NCBI RefSeq assembly: GCF_014805685.1
Contig: NC_060886.1
Location: 28,640,862-28,704,861, forward strand
DNA from: Silurus meridionalis
Taxonomy: Eukaryota > Chordata > Actinopteri > Siluriformes > Siluridae
Direction of reading: 5' to 3'
Length of the DNA stretch: 64,000 nt
The notes under the pieces are model-generated. The model was not told where the DNA came from and ran no database searches. It saw only the letters and a list, made by a program, of their open reading frames with translations. This document shows, in pieces, positions 22,972 to 33,049 of this stretch. The stretch's first letter is position 1, and each line of letters begins with the position of its first letter. Both the position numbers and the translations under genes were made by a program.

Positions 22972-23131
22972 CCTGTAAATGCACTAAATGACAAGCTTGC
23001 AGACACCTGAGCATAAGATCATTCCATAACCCCCATTTGCTGTCCACTCTTTCGGGAAGATGTTCCACTAGATTTTGTGGACAATTGTGCTATAAATTGA
23101 GGAGGCCTGGGGTGCTTTCAGCATTCCAATT
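22972..23131 (-). mobile_element. Short Tc1 family, copy I (truncated)
   Basis: CTTGCAGACACCTGAGCATA, GGGAAGATGTTCCACTAGAT, GAGGAGGCCTGGGGTGC. Cut off where the hAT element starts. Confidence 0.65.
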
Positions 23132-23132
23132 C

Positions 23133-23581
23133 ATCGGTGCACCAGTCCGTGGGTCAATTGGTACCGGCCCGCACAGAAAGAATATATAACTTACATTATT
23201 TCTGTTTTATGTATTATCTGATTCTGATTCTGATTCTATTTTATTTTGGAAAATTCCCAGATTCTCTCCGCCACATCTGTCTATGCCTCACTCTTGATGC
23301 ACGTCATGATGCATCGGTCACATGTCTTACCTCCATCTGCTACCTTCTTAAAGGGGCTCCGCCGCTAACACATAATACTTACCACAAATTCAAACCCCCA
23401 AGCGAGCAAAATGAACAAACAACACCACAGTGGATTCAGGTTTTTTATTATATTTATGAAATTCCAGTTTTTGTGGTCGTATCATTTTATTTTGTTGTAT
23501 TTACACCTTAAAGGCCGGTCCGTGAAAATATTGTCCGTGAAATCAATCCGTGGCGCAAAAAAGGGTTGGGGACCACTGTGT
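23133..23581 (-). mobile_element. hAT-type nonautonomous element
   Basis: Reverse complement begins CAGTGGTCCCCAACCCTTTT and ends near GGGCCGGTACCAATTGACCC, ACGGACTGGTGCACC. Collinear with 5361-5600 but longer. Contains a short (GATTCT)-type repeat at 23218-23238. No transposase. Confidence 0.65.
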
Positions 23582-23739
23582 TAAAATATAAAAGAAATAT
23601 AAATATAGTAATATAATATAAAAGAATTTTGGGACCATTGTTCTAAATTCTGGTGACATTTTTGCCACAATCCCCAATAGTCAAAATCTAAACATGATCG
23701 AATTAGAATTTGGTCAAAAATTGAATTCAACAGTGCTTA
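23582..23739. other. AT-rich spacer
   Basis: Contains degenerate AATATAAAAG repeats next to the hAT end. Confidence 0.4.
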
Positions 23740-24015
23740 AAACTGAAACAAAACCAAATCTGAATGTGGTTAAAACTAAGACGAAACCGAATCCTAATGT
23801 GTTCAAATGTGGTCAAAATTAGACGAAAGCAAGTCCAAATGTTGTCAAACCAGATAAAATCAAATGCAAATGTTGTCAAAACGAGACAAGATGGAACCCG
23901 AATGTGGTCAAAACCAAATCCAAATGTGGTCAAAATCAGGACAAAACCAATCCAAATGTGGTCAATCCAATCGTGGCTAATCCAGCTGTGGTCAAAACTA
24001 AGACAGGACCAAAAA
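23740..24015. repeat. ~33-bp minisatellite, block 1
   Basis: About eight diverged units of the type AATCCAAATGTGGTCAAAAC plus GAGACAAAACC. One variant unit, GAGACAAGATGGAACCCGAA (23881-23900), recurs exactly in block 2 at 24781-24800. Confidence 0.85.
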
Positions 24016-24502
24016 AACGGTCTCATAACCAACTTCATTCTTAATACCGGTCTTGAATTATACACCCCTAACCTACACACATTATCAATCTAACACACCT
24101 GAACCACACACAGAGGCAAATATTCTTCAATGTAAAAGTTAGAAACAAAGAGTAGGTTCTGCTTCTAATTTAAACCATGTTTGTAACTAATGGATTGGTT
24201 GTGTTTTCAGAAAGAACAAGAAACCAATAGGACTCCTTAAAATATTAAAGAACACTGCCCTGTGAGTTTAATCTTCTCCCTGTCTTCACTGTCATGCCTC
24301 AAATAAGCCACGTTTTCTGCAACTCTGTCGTGACATGACACTTGGTGTCCCCACTTACAAGCATAATTACCCAGATGAAGCAGAACTGAGTTTAATTACA
24401 TTCTGAAGCCATTTCATTCTGCAAAACACGTACGCGTGCCCTAGCTTAACATGTCACTAAGAATGAAAGATCGACTTCAGAAAAAGCTTATAAATACATT
24501 TG

Positions 24503-24507
<5 letters not shown>
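24016..24507. other. No recognised feature
   Basis: No repeat or coding signal recognised. Confidence 0.4.

Positions 24508-24594
<87 letters not shown>
24508..24594. repeat. (TA)n microsatellite
   Basis: About 43 perfect TA units. Not interpreted as a promoter. Confidence 0.98.
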
Positions 24595-24595
<1 letters not shown>

Positions 24596-24725
24596 TTGAT
24601 TGTATGGTACTGTTTTTTGCCTTTCTAATGGTGCAGGAGGAAGAATATCTATATCTATACCATCACATTGTGGTTATATGAGTCTAAAGAGCATTTGTGA
24701 TATCAGGAGGTCTGGGGTTTAATTC
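24594..24725. repeat. Direct duplication, copy 1
   Basis: ACTTGATTGTATGGTACTGT through GGTCTGGGGTT is repeated at 24905-25036 with few differences (311-bp offset). Its 3' part derives from the short Tc1 family. Confidence 0.9.
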
Positions 24726-24727
24726 TA

Positions 24728-24872
24728 AAGTCCAAATGTTGTCAAACCAGAACAAAACCAAATGCAGATGTTGTCAAACCGAGACAAGATGGAACCCGAA
24801 TGTGGTCAAAACCGAGACACAACCAAATCCAAATGTGGTCAAAACTGAAACAAAACCAAATCCTGAGTACAC
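24728..24872. repeat. ~33-bp minisatellite, block 2
   Basis: Four to five units of the same family as 23740-24015, ending in AACTGAAACAAAACCAAATC, a short (CA)n and a short (TA)n. Confidence 0.85.
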
Positions 24873-24904
24873 ACACACACACATATATAAATATATATTA
24901 CATT

Positions 24905-25036
24905 ACTTGATTGTATGGTACTGTTTTTTGCCTTTCTAATGGTGCAGGAGGAAGAATATCTATATCTATACTTTCACATTGTGGTTGCATGAGTCTGAAA
25001 AGCATTAGTGATGTCAGGAGGTCTGGGGTTCAATTC
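24905..25036. repeat. Direct duplication, copy 2
   Basis: Partner of 24594-24725. Here the Tc1-derived sequence continues unbroken to about 25110, so this is probably the parental copy. Confidence 0.9.
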
Positions 25037-25110
25037 ATGTTCCAGTTCATCCCATAGGTGCTGAGAGGGGTTAAGGGCAGGGCTCTGGGCATTTGGATTC
25101 CTTGTATGCC
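24975..25110 (-). mobile_element. Short Tc1 family, copy J (fragment)
   Basis: AGCATTAGTGATGTCAGGAG, GTCTGGGGTTCAATTC, CCAGTTCATCCCATAGGTGC and GGGCAGGGCTCTGGGC follow the family consensus in minus orientation. Confidence 0.55.
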
Positions 25111-25583
25111 TGTCAGATCCAGTAATGTGAAATTGTTATACAAAAGACATATAAATAGATTAGATGGGTGGGATGCTCAGGCTTCGACAAACGTTTCACC
25201 ATATATTGAAAGATATCAAATGTGTTGTATTGACCCCTTTCCCCTATATACCTATACGCAGAAGGAAAACACAATACAGCAGGTCATGCAAAATGTTTTT
25301 TTTTTTTCTTCAAAATCATCATCAGCACCTTCTGCATGTTCTTTCTGCTCTAGAAAACACATCCTCGTCTTATGAATTCTCAACAGTGCGTGACAAGGTT
25401 AATAACTCTAACCCCACCCTAAAATCTCCTCTGGATTTCAATGTACCTCTGAAAAATCGAGAAAAATAGATGCTTCTGACTTTAGGAATGTCTTGGGGGG
25501 GAAAAAACAATAACATAAACTTAAAAGTAAGTAGTAAAGCCTTGAAACCAAGTTAATGGTCCATCATGAATTTGTTAACAGAT

Positions 25584-25584
<1 letters not shown>
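25111..25584. other. No recognised feature
   Basis: T run at 25298-25309. Nothing else supported. Confidence 0.4.

Positions 25585-25621
<37 letters not shown>
25585..25621. repeat. (CA)n microsatellite
   Basis: About 18 CA units. Confidence 0.97.
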
Positions 25622-25624
<3 letters not shown>

Positions 25625-25984
25625 TCACAAGGCAGGATGTTGTGTAAAGCAGCTTTATGCTTTTATGGTATTCAAGAAATCTGTCCTTTTTCTGACCATT
25701 AAAAGACCCTGTAATAAGGATATACACACTGTTCTGGGGAATTTGCTTTATATTTTAAAATCATTACTTAATTATGATTAGAAACTCGGTTGTTGAAGTG
25801 TATAAATATTATGAAACCATCCAGGTCTTTTTTTTAAATAGATTTTCTTATACCTCATTTTCTACTTGCTTCTTTGCGCTATTTTACTCTGTAATGATCT
25901 CTGTATAATCCACCTGTTGGTCACTCGATATGTACCTCATTTCTGTATTACACTATGCCATTGCCGGGGCCACAGAGTGCAACT
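25622..25984. other. No recognised feature
   Basis: AT-rich, nothing recognised. Confidence 0.4.
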
Positions 25985-26338
25985 TCAGGTTTGAGTTCCT
26001 ATCCAATCACATTTCAGCCGTGTATTTATCCGTACTGGAACGCTATTTGTACTGTGTATGTACGCAAATACTTTAAACAGTACGTAAGTAGACGCATGCC
26101 GAAACAATTTACAACAGTTTCAGGTATTTCTAATACTGTACCATTTTAAGCTACCTTATCCGTACCAGAAATAGTTATTTACTACAGATTCTCCTAAGAT
26201 AAGCACACTTATACAAATAGTGTTTCCAGTACGTATCGAGTCGCCACTGTCACGATGACCACTGCAGGCTCTTGGAGCTTTGAATCCATGTTGCTTAAAG
26301 GCTGTCCCTTTAACCAATCAGATTTCAAATTGGCCAAA

Positions 26339-26356
26339 TCAAAGGCGATGTAGCTG
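26339..26356 (+). repeat. Left target-site duplication of SINE
   Basis: TCAAAGGCGATGTAGCTG here, TCAAAGGCTATGTAGCTG at 26593-26610: 17 of 18 identical. Confidence 0.85.
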
Positions 26357-26592
26357 GGTTCCTTGGTGGTCTACTGGTTTCGATGCGGCGCTCTCACCGC
26401 TGCGGCCCGGGTTCGATCCCTGGGCAGGGAACCGACCCCAGCCATTAGGGTTGCACAAGCCTTAGTGCCGGTCCCAAACCCGGATAAATGGGGAGGGTTG
26501 TGTTAGGAAGGGCATTCAACGTAAAAACGTGCTAAATCAAATATGCGGATGGTCGCTGTGGAGACCCCTAATGGGAGAAGCTGAAAGAAAGG
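26357..26592 (+). mobile_element. tRNA-Glu-derived SINE with RTE-type tail
   Basis: The first ~75 bp follow tRNA-Glu(CTC) closely: A-box-like GGTGGTCTACTGG, anticodon arm GGCGCTCTCACCGCTGC and B box CGGGTTCGATCCC, with a 7-bp acceptor stem (GGTTCCT pairing with GGGAACC). A central part of unknown origin ends in AGGAAGGGCATTCAACG. The 3' tail at 26548-26590 matches the RTE-like LINE tail at 4241-4284 at 38 of 42 positions. Flanked by an 18-bp target duplication, so the copy is complete. Confidence 0.9.
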
Positions 26593-26610
26593 TCAAAGGC
26601 TATGTAGCTG
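26593..26610 (+). repeat. Right target-site duplication of SINE
   Basis: Partner of 26339-26356. Confidence 0.85.
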
Positions 26611-27160
26611 GCACAAAATCAGATCCACTTTTTCATGCATTATGATTGGAGGGTCAGAGAGGGCGCTATTCGGAGCTCGCAACCCACAACTGTGGCAAAC
26701 TGCAAAGCTCAAAATATATTTGTGTGGATTTGATAGCTGTTTTTTTTTGCTTTCATTCCACAATGGTTGACCGAGGAGAAGAAATTGATTCAGTTGTAGA
26801 TACACTTGCAAGTACGTTTACTAGACAGACTTTTCAAGAAAAGCTGGACATCGTGATAAATTGTCGGCCTTTGCGATGGCCTCTTGTATCTTTCTTTTGA
26901 CCACTCTTTCTCTATCTATTTTTCTATCTAGAGATGATGTATGTGGGTGGTGCAGCTGTGGCTACAGTGAAAGGAGACTTGTTGAATTGTGTTCATTGTT
27001 TTTTTTTGCTTTAATAAGCATTCATCGTCATTGTATGAGATTCCTGTCTGTGATGCAGCGCTCTGTTACACTGTGTTTATCTCTAATATTAATGCTTTTT
27101 GTAGCCATGGTGTCATAATGATAGGATTAAGAGATGTACTGGTTTAGACACCACTGAAGG

Positions 27161-27960
27161 CATGGGTGTAAAATGCACAGCCCGCTACTGAGTTGAATCT
27201 AATCATCTAAACTACAATCTGTTTATCATCTAAATTCTGTGCGCTGTTTGTATATTTAGTATATTATATTTCGAAAGTTTGATGAAGAAAGACCAAACAT
27301 GTCTGCACATAAACCTTGAAATCAAGCAGCGCTGAGCTTCGAGCTACAGTGTGTGACAGAGTGCAATGCAGAGCCTACGACTTGAACAGATGACCGTTTT
27401 CCTGCTCATTTGACAAGCGTATGCTAAATAGCAAAACGCTTTGACCCTATGTTGAGTAGGTCAGGTGCTTACATTAGAACTGTGATATTGTGTGGTTTGC
27501 AGCTTTGGGGAAACCGGATGATTGATCGGTCACCTCGAGTCTGACCTTGGTTCGTCCACACACTAGCAAAATCAGTCTGTAAATGGACTGCTACACTGCT
27601 TTCCTCAGCATCCGGACCAGGAATGACAAAGATTGGTGACATTGTCATAGACGGACATGCATTTGCAAAGAAATCGAAGCTCCACTGCTTTCGTGTTATC
27701 GAAGCGCTTTAAGATAATGTAACTCAGAGGTCGGAGCTACCCTAACTGAGTTGGAAGGAAGCCATCTTATGTCCGGATATCTTCAGACATACTTTTAAAT
27801 TAGAATTATAGACCGGGGCCTGTAATTATCTTTGTCTGCCGGGTTTAATTGCCACCGCTGCATTACCTCATATTGTTGTTTAATTATTTGCAGTAGCTCT
27901 GATGGTGGAAAGGCAGGATGTACTTTTGATTCGGAGTCCCAGGGTTAAAGAAAGCGAACT
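27161..27960. other. Single-copy DNA with a candidate conserved block
   Basis: 27800-27900 (CTGTAATTATCTTTGTCTGC, GGTTTAATTGCCACCGC, TTTAATTATTTGCAG) is dense in homeodomain-type cores and lacks repeats. No coding signal. Confidence 0.3.
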
Positions 27961-27964
27961 GATT

Positions 27965-28070
27965 TTAAGAACTTTGTTACAACACCCCTGGATCACAGAG
28001 GGCTAAGGGCCTTGCTCAAAGTCCCCAATAACCTCTGACCTTCTAAAATAAGTAATAAGTAATCCAGCTC
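27965..28070 (-). mobile_element. V-SINE fragment
   Basis: The reverse complement carries GAGCAAGGCCCTTAGCCCTC, then TGATCCAGGGGTGTTGTA, the central-to-3' part of fish V-SINEs. The head is missing. Confidence 0.55.
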
Positions 28071-28084
28071 ACAAATGCCAAGTT

Positions 28085-28232
28085 GTCAGGTAGCTGGGGT
28101 CAGCCATGGTATGGCACCCCTAGAGTGGATAGGGAAGATTGCCTTGCTCATGAGCACAACAGTGCTCGGCGGCAGCTAGGTGAGCTTAAACCTTGGTGGG
28201 CTTATGATCAGTGACCCAGAGCCTTTACCTGC
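28085..28232 (-). mobile_element. V-SINE, decayed
   Basis: Reverse complement: GGTAAAGGCTCTGGGTCACT (head), CCAAGGTTTAAGCTCACC (B-box region), GCACTGTTGTGCTCATGAGC, then GGGTGCCATACCATGGCTGA. Same family and orientation as the fragment just upstream. Confidence 0.65.
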
Positions 28233-28235
28233 CCA

Positions 28236-28545
28236 GCAGCCAGGAAAGACAATTCTGATGATGAAAAGAGGGCACTGAATACAGTGACCATGTAGTCAGC
28301 TAAAAAATGTTGGTGTTCTCCCCCAAGACTGGGCACTTTAGAGGAAAAATGTTGTCCGACCAAAATCAATGTGTAATCGTCAAACATGGGCCAAAGTTCA
28401 AATAAAAGATTTAGATTTTCCTCAAAACGGCGACACAACAGCCCTTATCGATTCGCATCTAGAGTTACCACACGAAAATGAAAAATAGACAGAGAAAAGA
28501 CTTTTTTTAAGGCCAAGCAGTATAAGATAACCTATACAGCACATT
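28236..28545. other. No recognised feature
   Basis: No repeat or coding signal supported. Confidence 0.4.
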
Positions 28546-28547
28546 TC

Positions 28548-28740
28548 TCATACATCAATTTAATTCAATTTAGCTTAGCCTTATTTACAGAGCACTTTTG
28601 ACGATGGACGAGTGTCTATAGGTTTGTTCCAATAGCGACTGTGGCAATAAGAAACTTCCTGAGATAGTATGTAGGAAGAAATCATGAGAAGAACTGGACT
28701 TAAATACTGTCCTCATCTGGGTGGCACCGAATATCCATTC
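28548..28740 (-). mobile_element. LINE 3'-end repeat
   Basis: AATTTAATTCAATTTAGCTT (tail), AGAGCACTTTTGACGATGGA, AAGAACTGGACTTAAATACT, GTCCTCATCTGGGTGGCACC: the reverse of the LINE 3' end repeat seen at 21680, 52890 and 63540. Confidence 0.65.
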
Positions 28741-28927
28741 ATTATAGTTTGTTCAGGTGTACTGTTGTTCAAAGAAGGAGCTCTCGAATGCCAAACTGTT
28801 TATGCAAGCTGCTGTCTGAAGACTGACTGGTATTAATAACATTCCAAATCCATCCTAAGTTCTAGAGTTGCTCTGTAACTTCATGGATGTTTAGGGTGTT
28901 CATGTGGAACCATCCCCATTTTATGTG

Positions 28928-29205
28928 ATTATTCTGAAATCTTGGAAAGGGGTAGACCTCGTATCATGTTGCTGGACAAGTGTTCAGTTGGACAAAGCTT
29001 AATATGGAAGAAGACACAAATTGTTGATACTTTTCCAAGATTTCAGAATAACCACCCGGAAATAGTATATAGGGAGGCTTGGAAAGGTTTAGACCTTGGG
29101 GTCTCATTTATGTATATTGTAATGCACCGGTAGGTATCCAGGATTTGCCTCTTCTTACAAATTAAGCTTTGTTTCATAAAACACTGTCCAGCAGGGCTAC
29201 CTGAT
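28928..29205. repeat. Foldback (inverted-repeat) structure
   Basis: The arms 28969-29030 and 29134-29195 are imperfect reverse complements of each other; GACAAAGCTTAAT and AAGAAGA..CAAAT are the best-kept parts. A second, smaller inverted pair lies inside: TTCTGAAATCTTGGAAA (28932) and TTTCCAAGATTTCAGAA (29032). CTTGGAAAGG..TAGACCT also recurs directly at 28939 and 29079. No terminal features of a known transposon are seen. Confidence 0.65.
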
Positions 29206-29555
29206 CCAAGAATGCTTCTTTTGTGCTGATATTGTGACCTCATATCGATCTTTTCAGCACATCCACCATTGAATATCCACAAATGGTCACTCAAGCAATC
29301 AAATTTGCGATGTCTGCAACACGGATTGATGAGACTAGCTGTCGCTGTATAATATTTATGAGGGCACTCTAAAATAAATTAATAAATAAATAAATGATTA
29401 AAAACCGTCTCATAAAATATCTTTGATCCGATTCGCACTTTATCGCCTAACGGGGAATCGTGTTATAGCCTATGAAAGATGAAAGGCTAATTTTACACAG
29501 TCCTAGACCCGAAATTTCAAGCCTCTTACGTGGGCGAAGCAAATCCCATTAGCAC
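29206..29555. other. No recognised feature
   Basis: Short AATA repeats at 29377-29396. Otherwise nothing recognised. Confidence 0.4.
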
Positions 29556-29559
29556 CATT

Positions 29560-30115
29560 TATTGGATTTAACTGCTAATTGCGAAAGTGCTATATAAAGG
29601 CACCGTTAAAGTCAAATGTAAAGGGGAAAAAAAAGGAAAAATAAACAGCCACCTTTTCTTTCAGTTCGGTTTATCCTTTGCTAGCAGCGCGTAGCTCGGC
29701 CACTGATGCACAACACAATGCATTTAAGAACGAATACTGATTTATCTCCGGTTCTTGGCTTTGGAATTAGCACCATTTGTTCACTTTCAACTGGTAATTG
29801 AGAAAAAAAACTAGTTGACTTTATCTCAGTTAGTCTGGCAATGGTGTGGGTCGTGACTTCATGTGGAGAGCGATGGAGAGAGAGAGAGGGAGATGGAGAG
29901 AGACAGACAGACAGAGAGCGGGAGTATGAGGCATTAGCGTGCATTAGCTGTTATGCTAATCGCCTCCTCTGTGGGTAGGAGGTCAGGACACGGGGAGATG
30001 TACTAGCGGTTTAGCTCCCCTGCTAATGCCAGCTAATGTGCCACAGAGATGTAATTGGACTCTCGCTGTGTGCTCTCGGTGGGGGTTTATTCTCGCTTGG
30101 GGTGTTTGCATTAAA
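29560..30115. other. Candidate conserved noncoding block with a GA-rich insertion
   Basis: Repeat-free except for a (GAGA/GACA)n tract at 29864-29918. Many TAAT-type cores: ATTAGCACCATT occurs at 29549 and again at 29767, with CATTAGCTGTTATGCTAATC and CTGCTAATGCCAGCTAATGT. Composition is enhancer-like; not tested. Confidence 0.35.
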
Positions 30116-30356
30116 AGATTGAGTTCAACCATTTTTTTAAGTTTTGCTGTGTAAAAAAAGTACGATAAATGCCGTAAATTTGATAAAGATGTCGATTTCG
30201 TTCCTTAGTTTTACTCCAGACATGACGATTCTACAATCTGTATTTGCTGCAAACATCCCCATTGGTTTTGGTTTAAACCAGAGGTTTTGTAATTCATGAT
30301 TGTTTAAACTTCATAAACTCCATTGCAGTGTTTTCTTTCAGGCACATTTAGCTTTA

Positions 30357-31132
30357 AAGTGCCTTTCAAAAGTGTGGAAACATCTAGTTTTTTTATGGTT
30401 TCTGAGAGACACATGCATGTTCCTTTTGTCTAGATGCAACAAACTAGGTCATTTGAGGGTATGAAGATTTACTTTGACCAAACAAGTATATAAATATCCA
30501 CATGTTTTAATTTATATATATATATATAAAAACCTTTGTTAGCATGTATACCAGCTTTACACACTCTTGGCATCCGGACAGTTCCTTCCCCCAGGCTGAA
30601 AGACTTCCCTATTCCTCATGTAAAACATGCCAAAGGTGTTCTTCACCAGTTGGAGAGTTCTTTCTTGTGATCCAGTCCATCCCCGAGCAGTTCATTAGGA
30701 TTTAGTTGCGGTGACTGGACGGGCCGTTCCACCACTCCAGCCAAAAGAACGATTACAGAACTAAGCTTTGGCTCATCGTCTTGTTGTACGGTGAAGTCGG
30801 TTCCAACGAGCCGCAGTCTAGACGGAATTGCATTGTATATGTTGAGGTATGGAATGGTTGCCATGTTGTTTTATTTCACACGGAACAAGTCTACAATCTT
30901 TCCTGCTCCAAAACAATCCCAATCCATTAAACTTCCTCCTCCATGTTTGACTGCTAACATCGTCTCTCCTGTTCTTTATCTTATATAATTGTTCTGTCAC
31001 ATTTGGACTCCGCAGACCTTTTTCCTCCAGTCATACCCTGTCCAATTCTTCAAGGCTTTCAACTAAGCAAAACGAACACATGTCTTAAAAACTATAAAAC
31101 ACTGCATTTCCACAATTTTGACAGACACTGCA
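30357..31132 (-). mobile_element. Tc1 relic with both terminal repeats
   Basis: The left end AGTGCCTTTCAAAAGTGTGG matches the reverse complement of the right end near 31105-31130 (AGTGTCTGTCAAAATTGTGG). The minus strand encodes pieces of the Tc1 DDE domain: QQDDEPKLSS and, further on, VQSPQLNPNELLGD, where the intact family would read QDNDPKHSS and SPDLNPIE. The catalytic residues are partly lost and the N-terminal half is missing. Related relics are at 4940-5356 and 56694-56935. Confidence 0.75.
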
Positions 31133-31884
31133 TGCAGTCATGATGATCTTTTCATAATCTGTTCATTCAGAATGACTGATTCCCTTTTAGTTACATCTCT
31201 AATGTAGTATGTGTTCCATAAGAAGTAATGAAACACACCGCCAGTCATAAACAACTTAGGGTTACAGGTCGCTACTCATTAAAGGGGTCCCCAGAACCCA
31301 GTGGTAACCCTAATAAACAATTATGTTTTATAGTTTATTATAAAGAACCTGTTCTGATTGGTTAGATTGGATAACTAGTCTATATTTCATACATATACAG
31401 TAATTTGAGGTAAGAATAGAAAACTTTTTTGTCACTGGGGCCAGATGAGGAATTGCCCACTCGGAAAGTGGGCCAGACCGTCTGTGGTTTGTGTTCCACA
31501 AGCTATAGCACTGTAAAATGTAGTTTCTTGCATGAACATTAGCCCATGTGATGTTCACTAGTTGACAATGAATGTCCTATTGACCTATATAGCATTTATT
31601 TTAAAACCTACAGAATAATGCTCTTGAAATCTCATGCGATATCATCCATGTTAACTACTTTGTACCGAAGCTCAGGTTTTCCTTGGTGTCTACTATTTCT
31701 TATTGAAGCGTATGATCAGACGACACTTCCATATTTGATGCAAATTAGATTGTAAGACTTTAATACAAACTTGTAGGTTCGATGCTGCTCGAGTGTATCA
31801 TTAAAGCCGAAAAGGGGCTGTAGCGAATACCAAGGAACTCATGTAGATATTTATTTTTAGCTCTGGCTATCAGTCTATCAGCAC
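31133..31884. other. No recognised feature
   Basis: No repeat or coding signal recognised. Confidence 0.4.
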
Positions 31885-31886
31885 TA

Positions 31887-32280
31887 TATGGAAAAAGGTT
31901 TGTGGACACACGATAATAAGGTTTGTATGTCATTTTTTTTTTTTTTTACATATTGTCTTTTTAGAATCTTCTTGGAAAATCTCTAGATTTTGGCGAGTAG
32001 AGGGTTGGGCTGCAGTCTGCAATCCAATTAATCTGAATAGGGTTTAGGTCAAAGCTCTATAGCAGGCCACTCAAGATCTTCCACACAATTCCATGCAAAG
32101 CATATCTTCATGGAGAAAATATTTTCTTTGTGCACATGGGCATTGTCATGCTGGGACAGGTTTGGGTCTCCTAGTTCAAGTGAAAGGAGAATTTCATGCT
32201 ACCACATCTGAAGACATTGTATACAACCGTAGGCTTCAGTCCTTTGCCGTTGTGGTTTTATAAAACTACATAGTTATAAC
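31887..32280 (-). mobile_element. Short Tc1 family, copy K
   Basis: Terminal remnant TATGGAAAAAGGTTTGTGGA, then AATCTGAATAGGGTTTAGGT, GGCCACTCAAGATCTTCCAC, CATGGGCATTGTCATGCTGG, GACAGGTTTGGGTCTCCTAG. A T run (31931-31948) has expanded inside. Confidence 0.75.
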
Positions 32281-32314
32281 ATTGTGGCTGCACAAATCAT
32301 ATGGAAAATCAAAT

Positions 32315-32331
32315 TGTCAGTCAGTCAGTCA

Positions 32332-32362
<31 letters not shown>

Positions 32363-32570
32363 AGCTACTGGAACAAAATACTAATACCCTTGTGGCTGCT
32401 TAAGCACAAATTCCTGTCTGTCTGTCTGTCTGCCTGTCTGTCTGTCTGTCTGTCACTATAACTATATAGTAATACACCTGTGGCTGCTTAAGGTTAAATA
32501 ACTGTCTGTCTTTCTGTCTGTCTGTCTGTCACTATAACTATATACTAATGCCCCATATGGCTGCTTGAGC
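32315..32570. repeat. Three-unit repeat of flank plus (TCTG)n
   Basis: A ~90-bp module is repeated three times: (TCTG)n, then CACTATAACTATATA, TAATACACCTGTGGCTGC, then TTAAG. The (TCTG)n tracts lie at 32333-32362, 32413-32454 and 32502-32530; the first is led by (TCAG)n. The last module passes directly into a (TATC)n tract. Confidence 0.8.
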
Positions 32571-32574
32571 ACAC

Positions 32575-32576
<2 letters not shown>

Positions 32577-32666
<90 letters not shown>
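32577..32666. repeat. (TATC)n microsatellite
   Basis: About 22 units. Confidence 0.98.
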
Positions 32667-32695
32667 GGGTTAGTCTAGATAAATCTATCAGATAG

Positions 32696-32696
32696 C

Positions 32697-32736
<40 letters not shown>

Positions 32737-32737
32737 C
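32696..32737. repeat. (CTGT)n microsatellite
   Basis: About ten units. Confidence 0.97.
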
Positions 32738-32849
32738 ATCGACAAACAGTAGTATTGTGTTGCATTATGAAACACACACGTGCATTACGTATGCTTCGAA
32801 CGCTTTGTTCATGAGCATGGTTTGGTTTTTTAATAAGTGCTTTAAAGAA

Positions 32850-32854
<5 letters not shown>

Positions 32855-32912
<58 letters not shown>
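32855..32912. repeat. (TG)n microsatellite
   Basis: About 29 units, followed by a second imperfect TG-rich stretch at 32960-32995. Confidence 0.97.
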
Positions 32913-32914
<2 letters not shown>

Positions 32915-33049
32915 TGTCCTGACTCAGACCACCATTTTCTTGGATAAGGCAGGGTTCAGTGCGTGTGTGTGTGTGCACGTGTGCGCGTGTGTCTGCAGAA
33001 GACGCAGGTGTGTGTATATGAGAGTAATCAGACCTCCATTCCCAGGCTG

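Larger units (their letters stand above)
25985..27160 (+). mobile_element. hAT/ZMYM-like repeat, copy 3, interrupted by a SINE
   Basis: From AGTTCCTATCCAATCACATT and CAGAGAGGGCGCTATTCGGA it continues to an open stretch at 26763 reading MVDRGEEIDSVVDTLASTF, then TRQTFQEKLDIV. It resumes homology to copies 1 and 2 at AGAGATGATGTATG, AGTGAAAGGAGACTTGTTGA, CCTGTCTGTGATGCAGCGCT and GGTGTCATAATGA. The protein motif agrees with copy 1 despite DNA divergence. Low-complexity T/CTAT insertions interrupt it. A SINE sits at 26357-26592. Confidence 0.5.

Noticed and set aside
24508..24594. TATA-box promoter
   Set aside because: Simple (TA)n microsatellite with no downstream gene.
26357..26432. Functional tRNA-Glu gene
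   Set aside because: It is the head of a SINE: unrelated body and LINE-type tail follow, with target duplications around the whole 236 bp. Several substitutions relative to tRNA-Glu.
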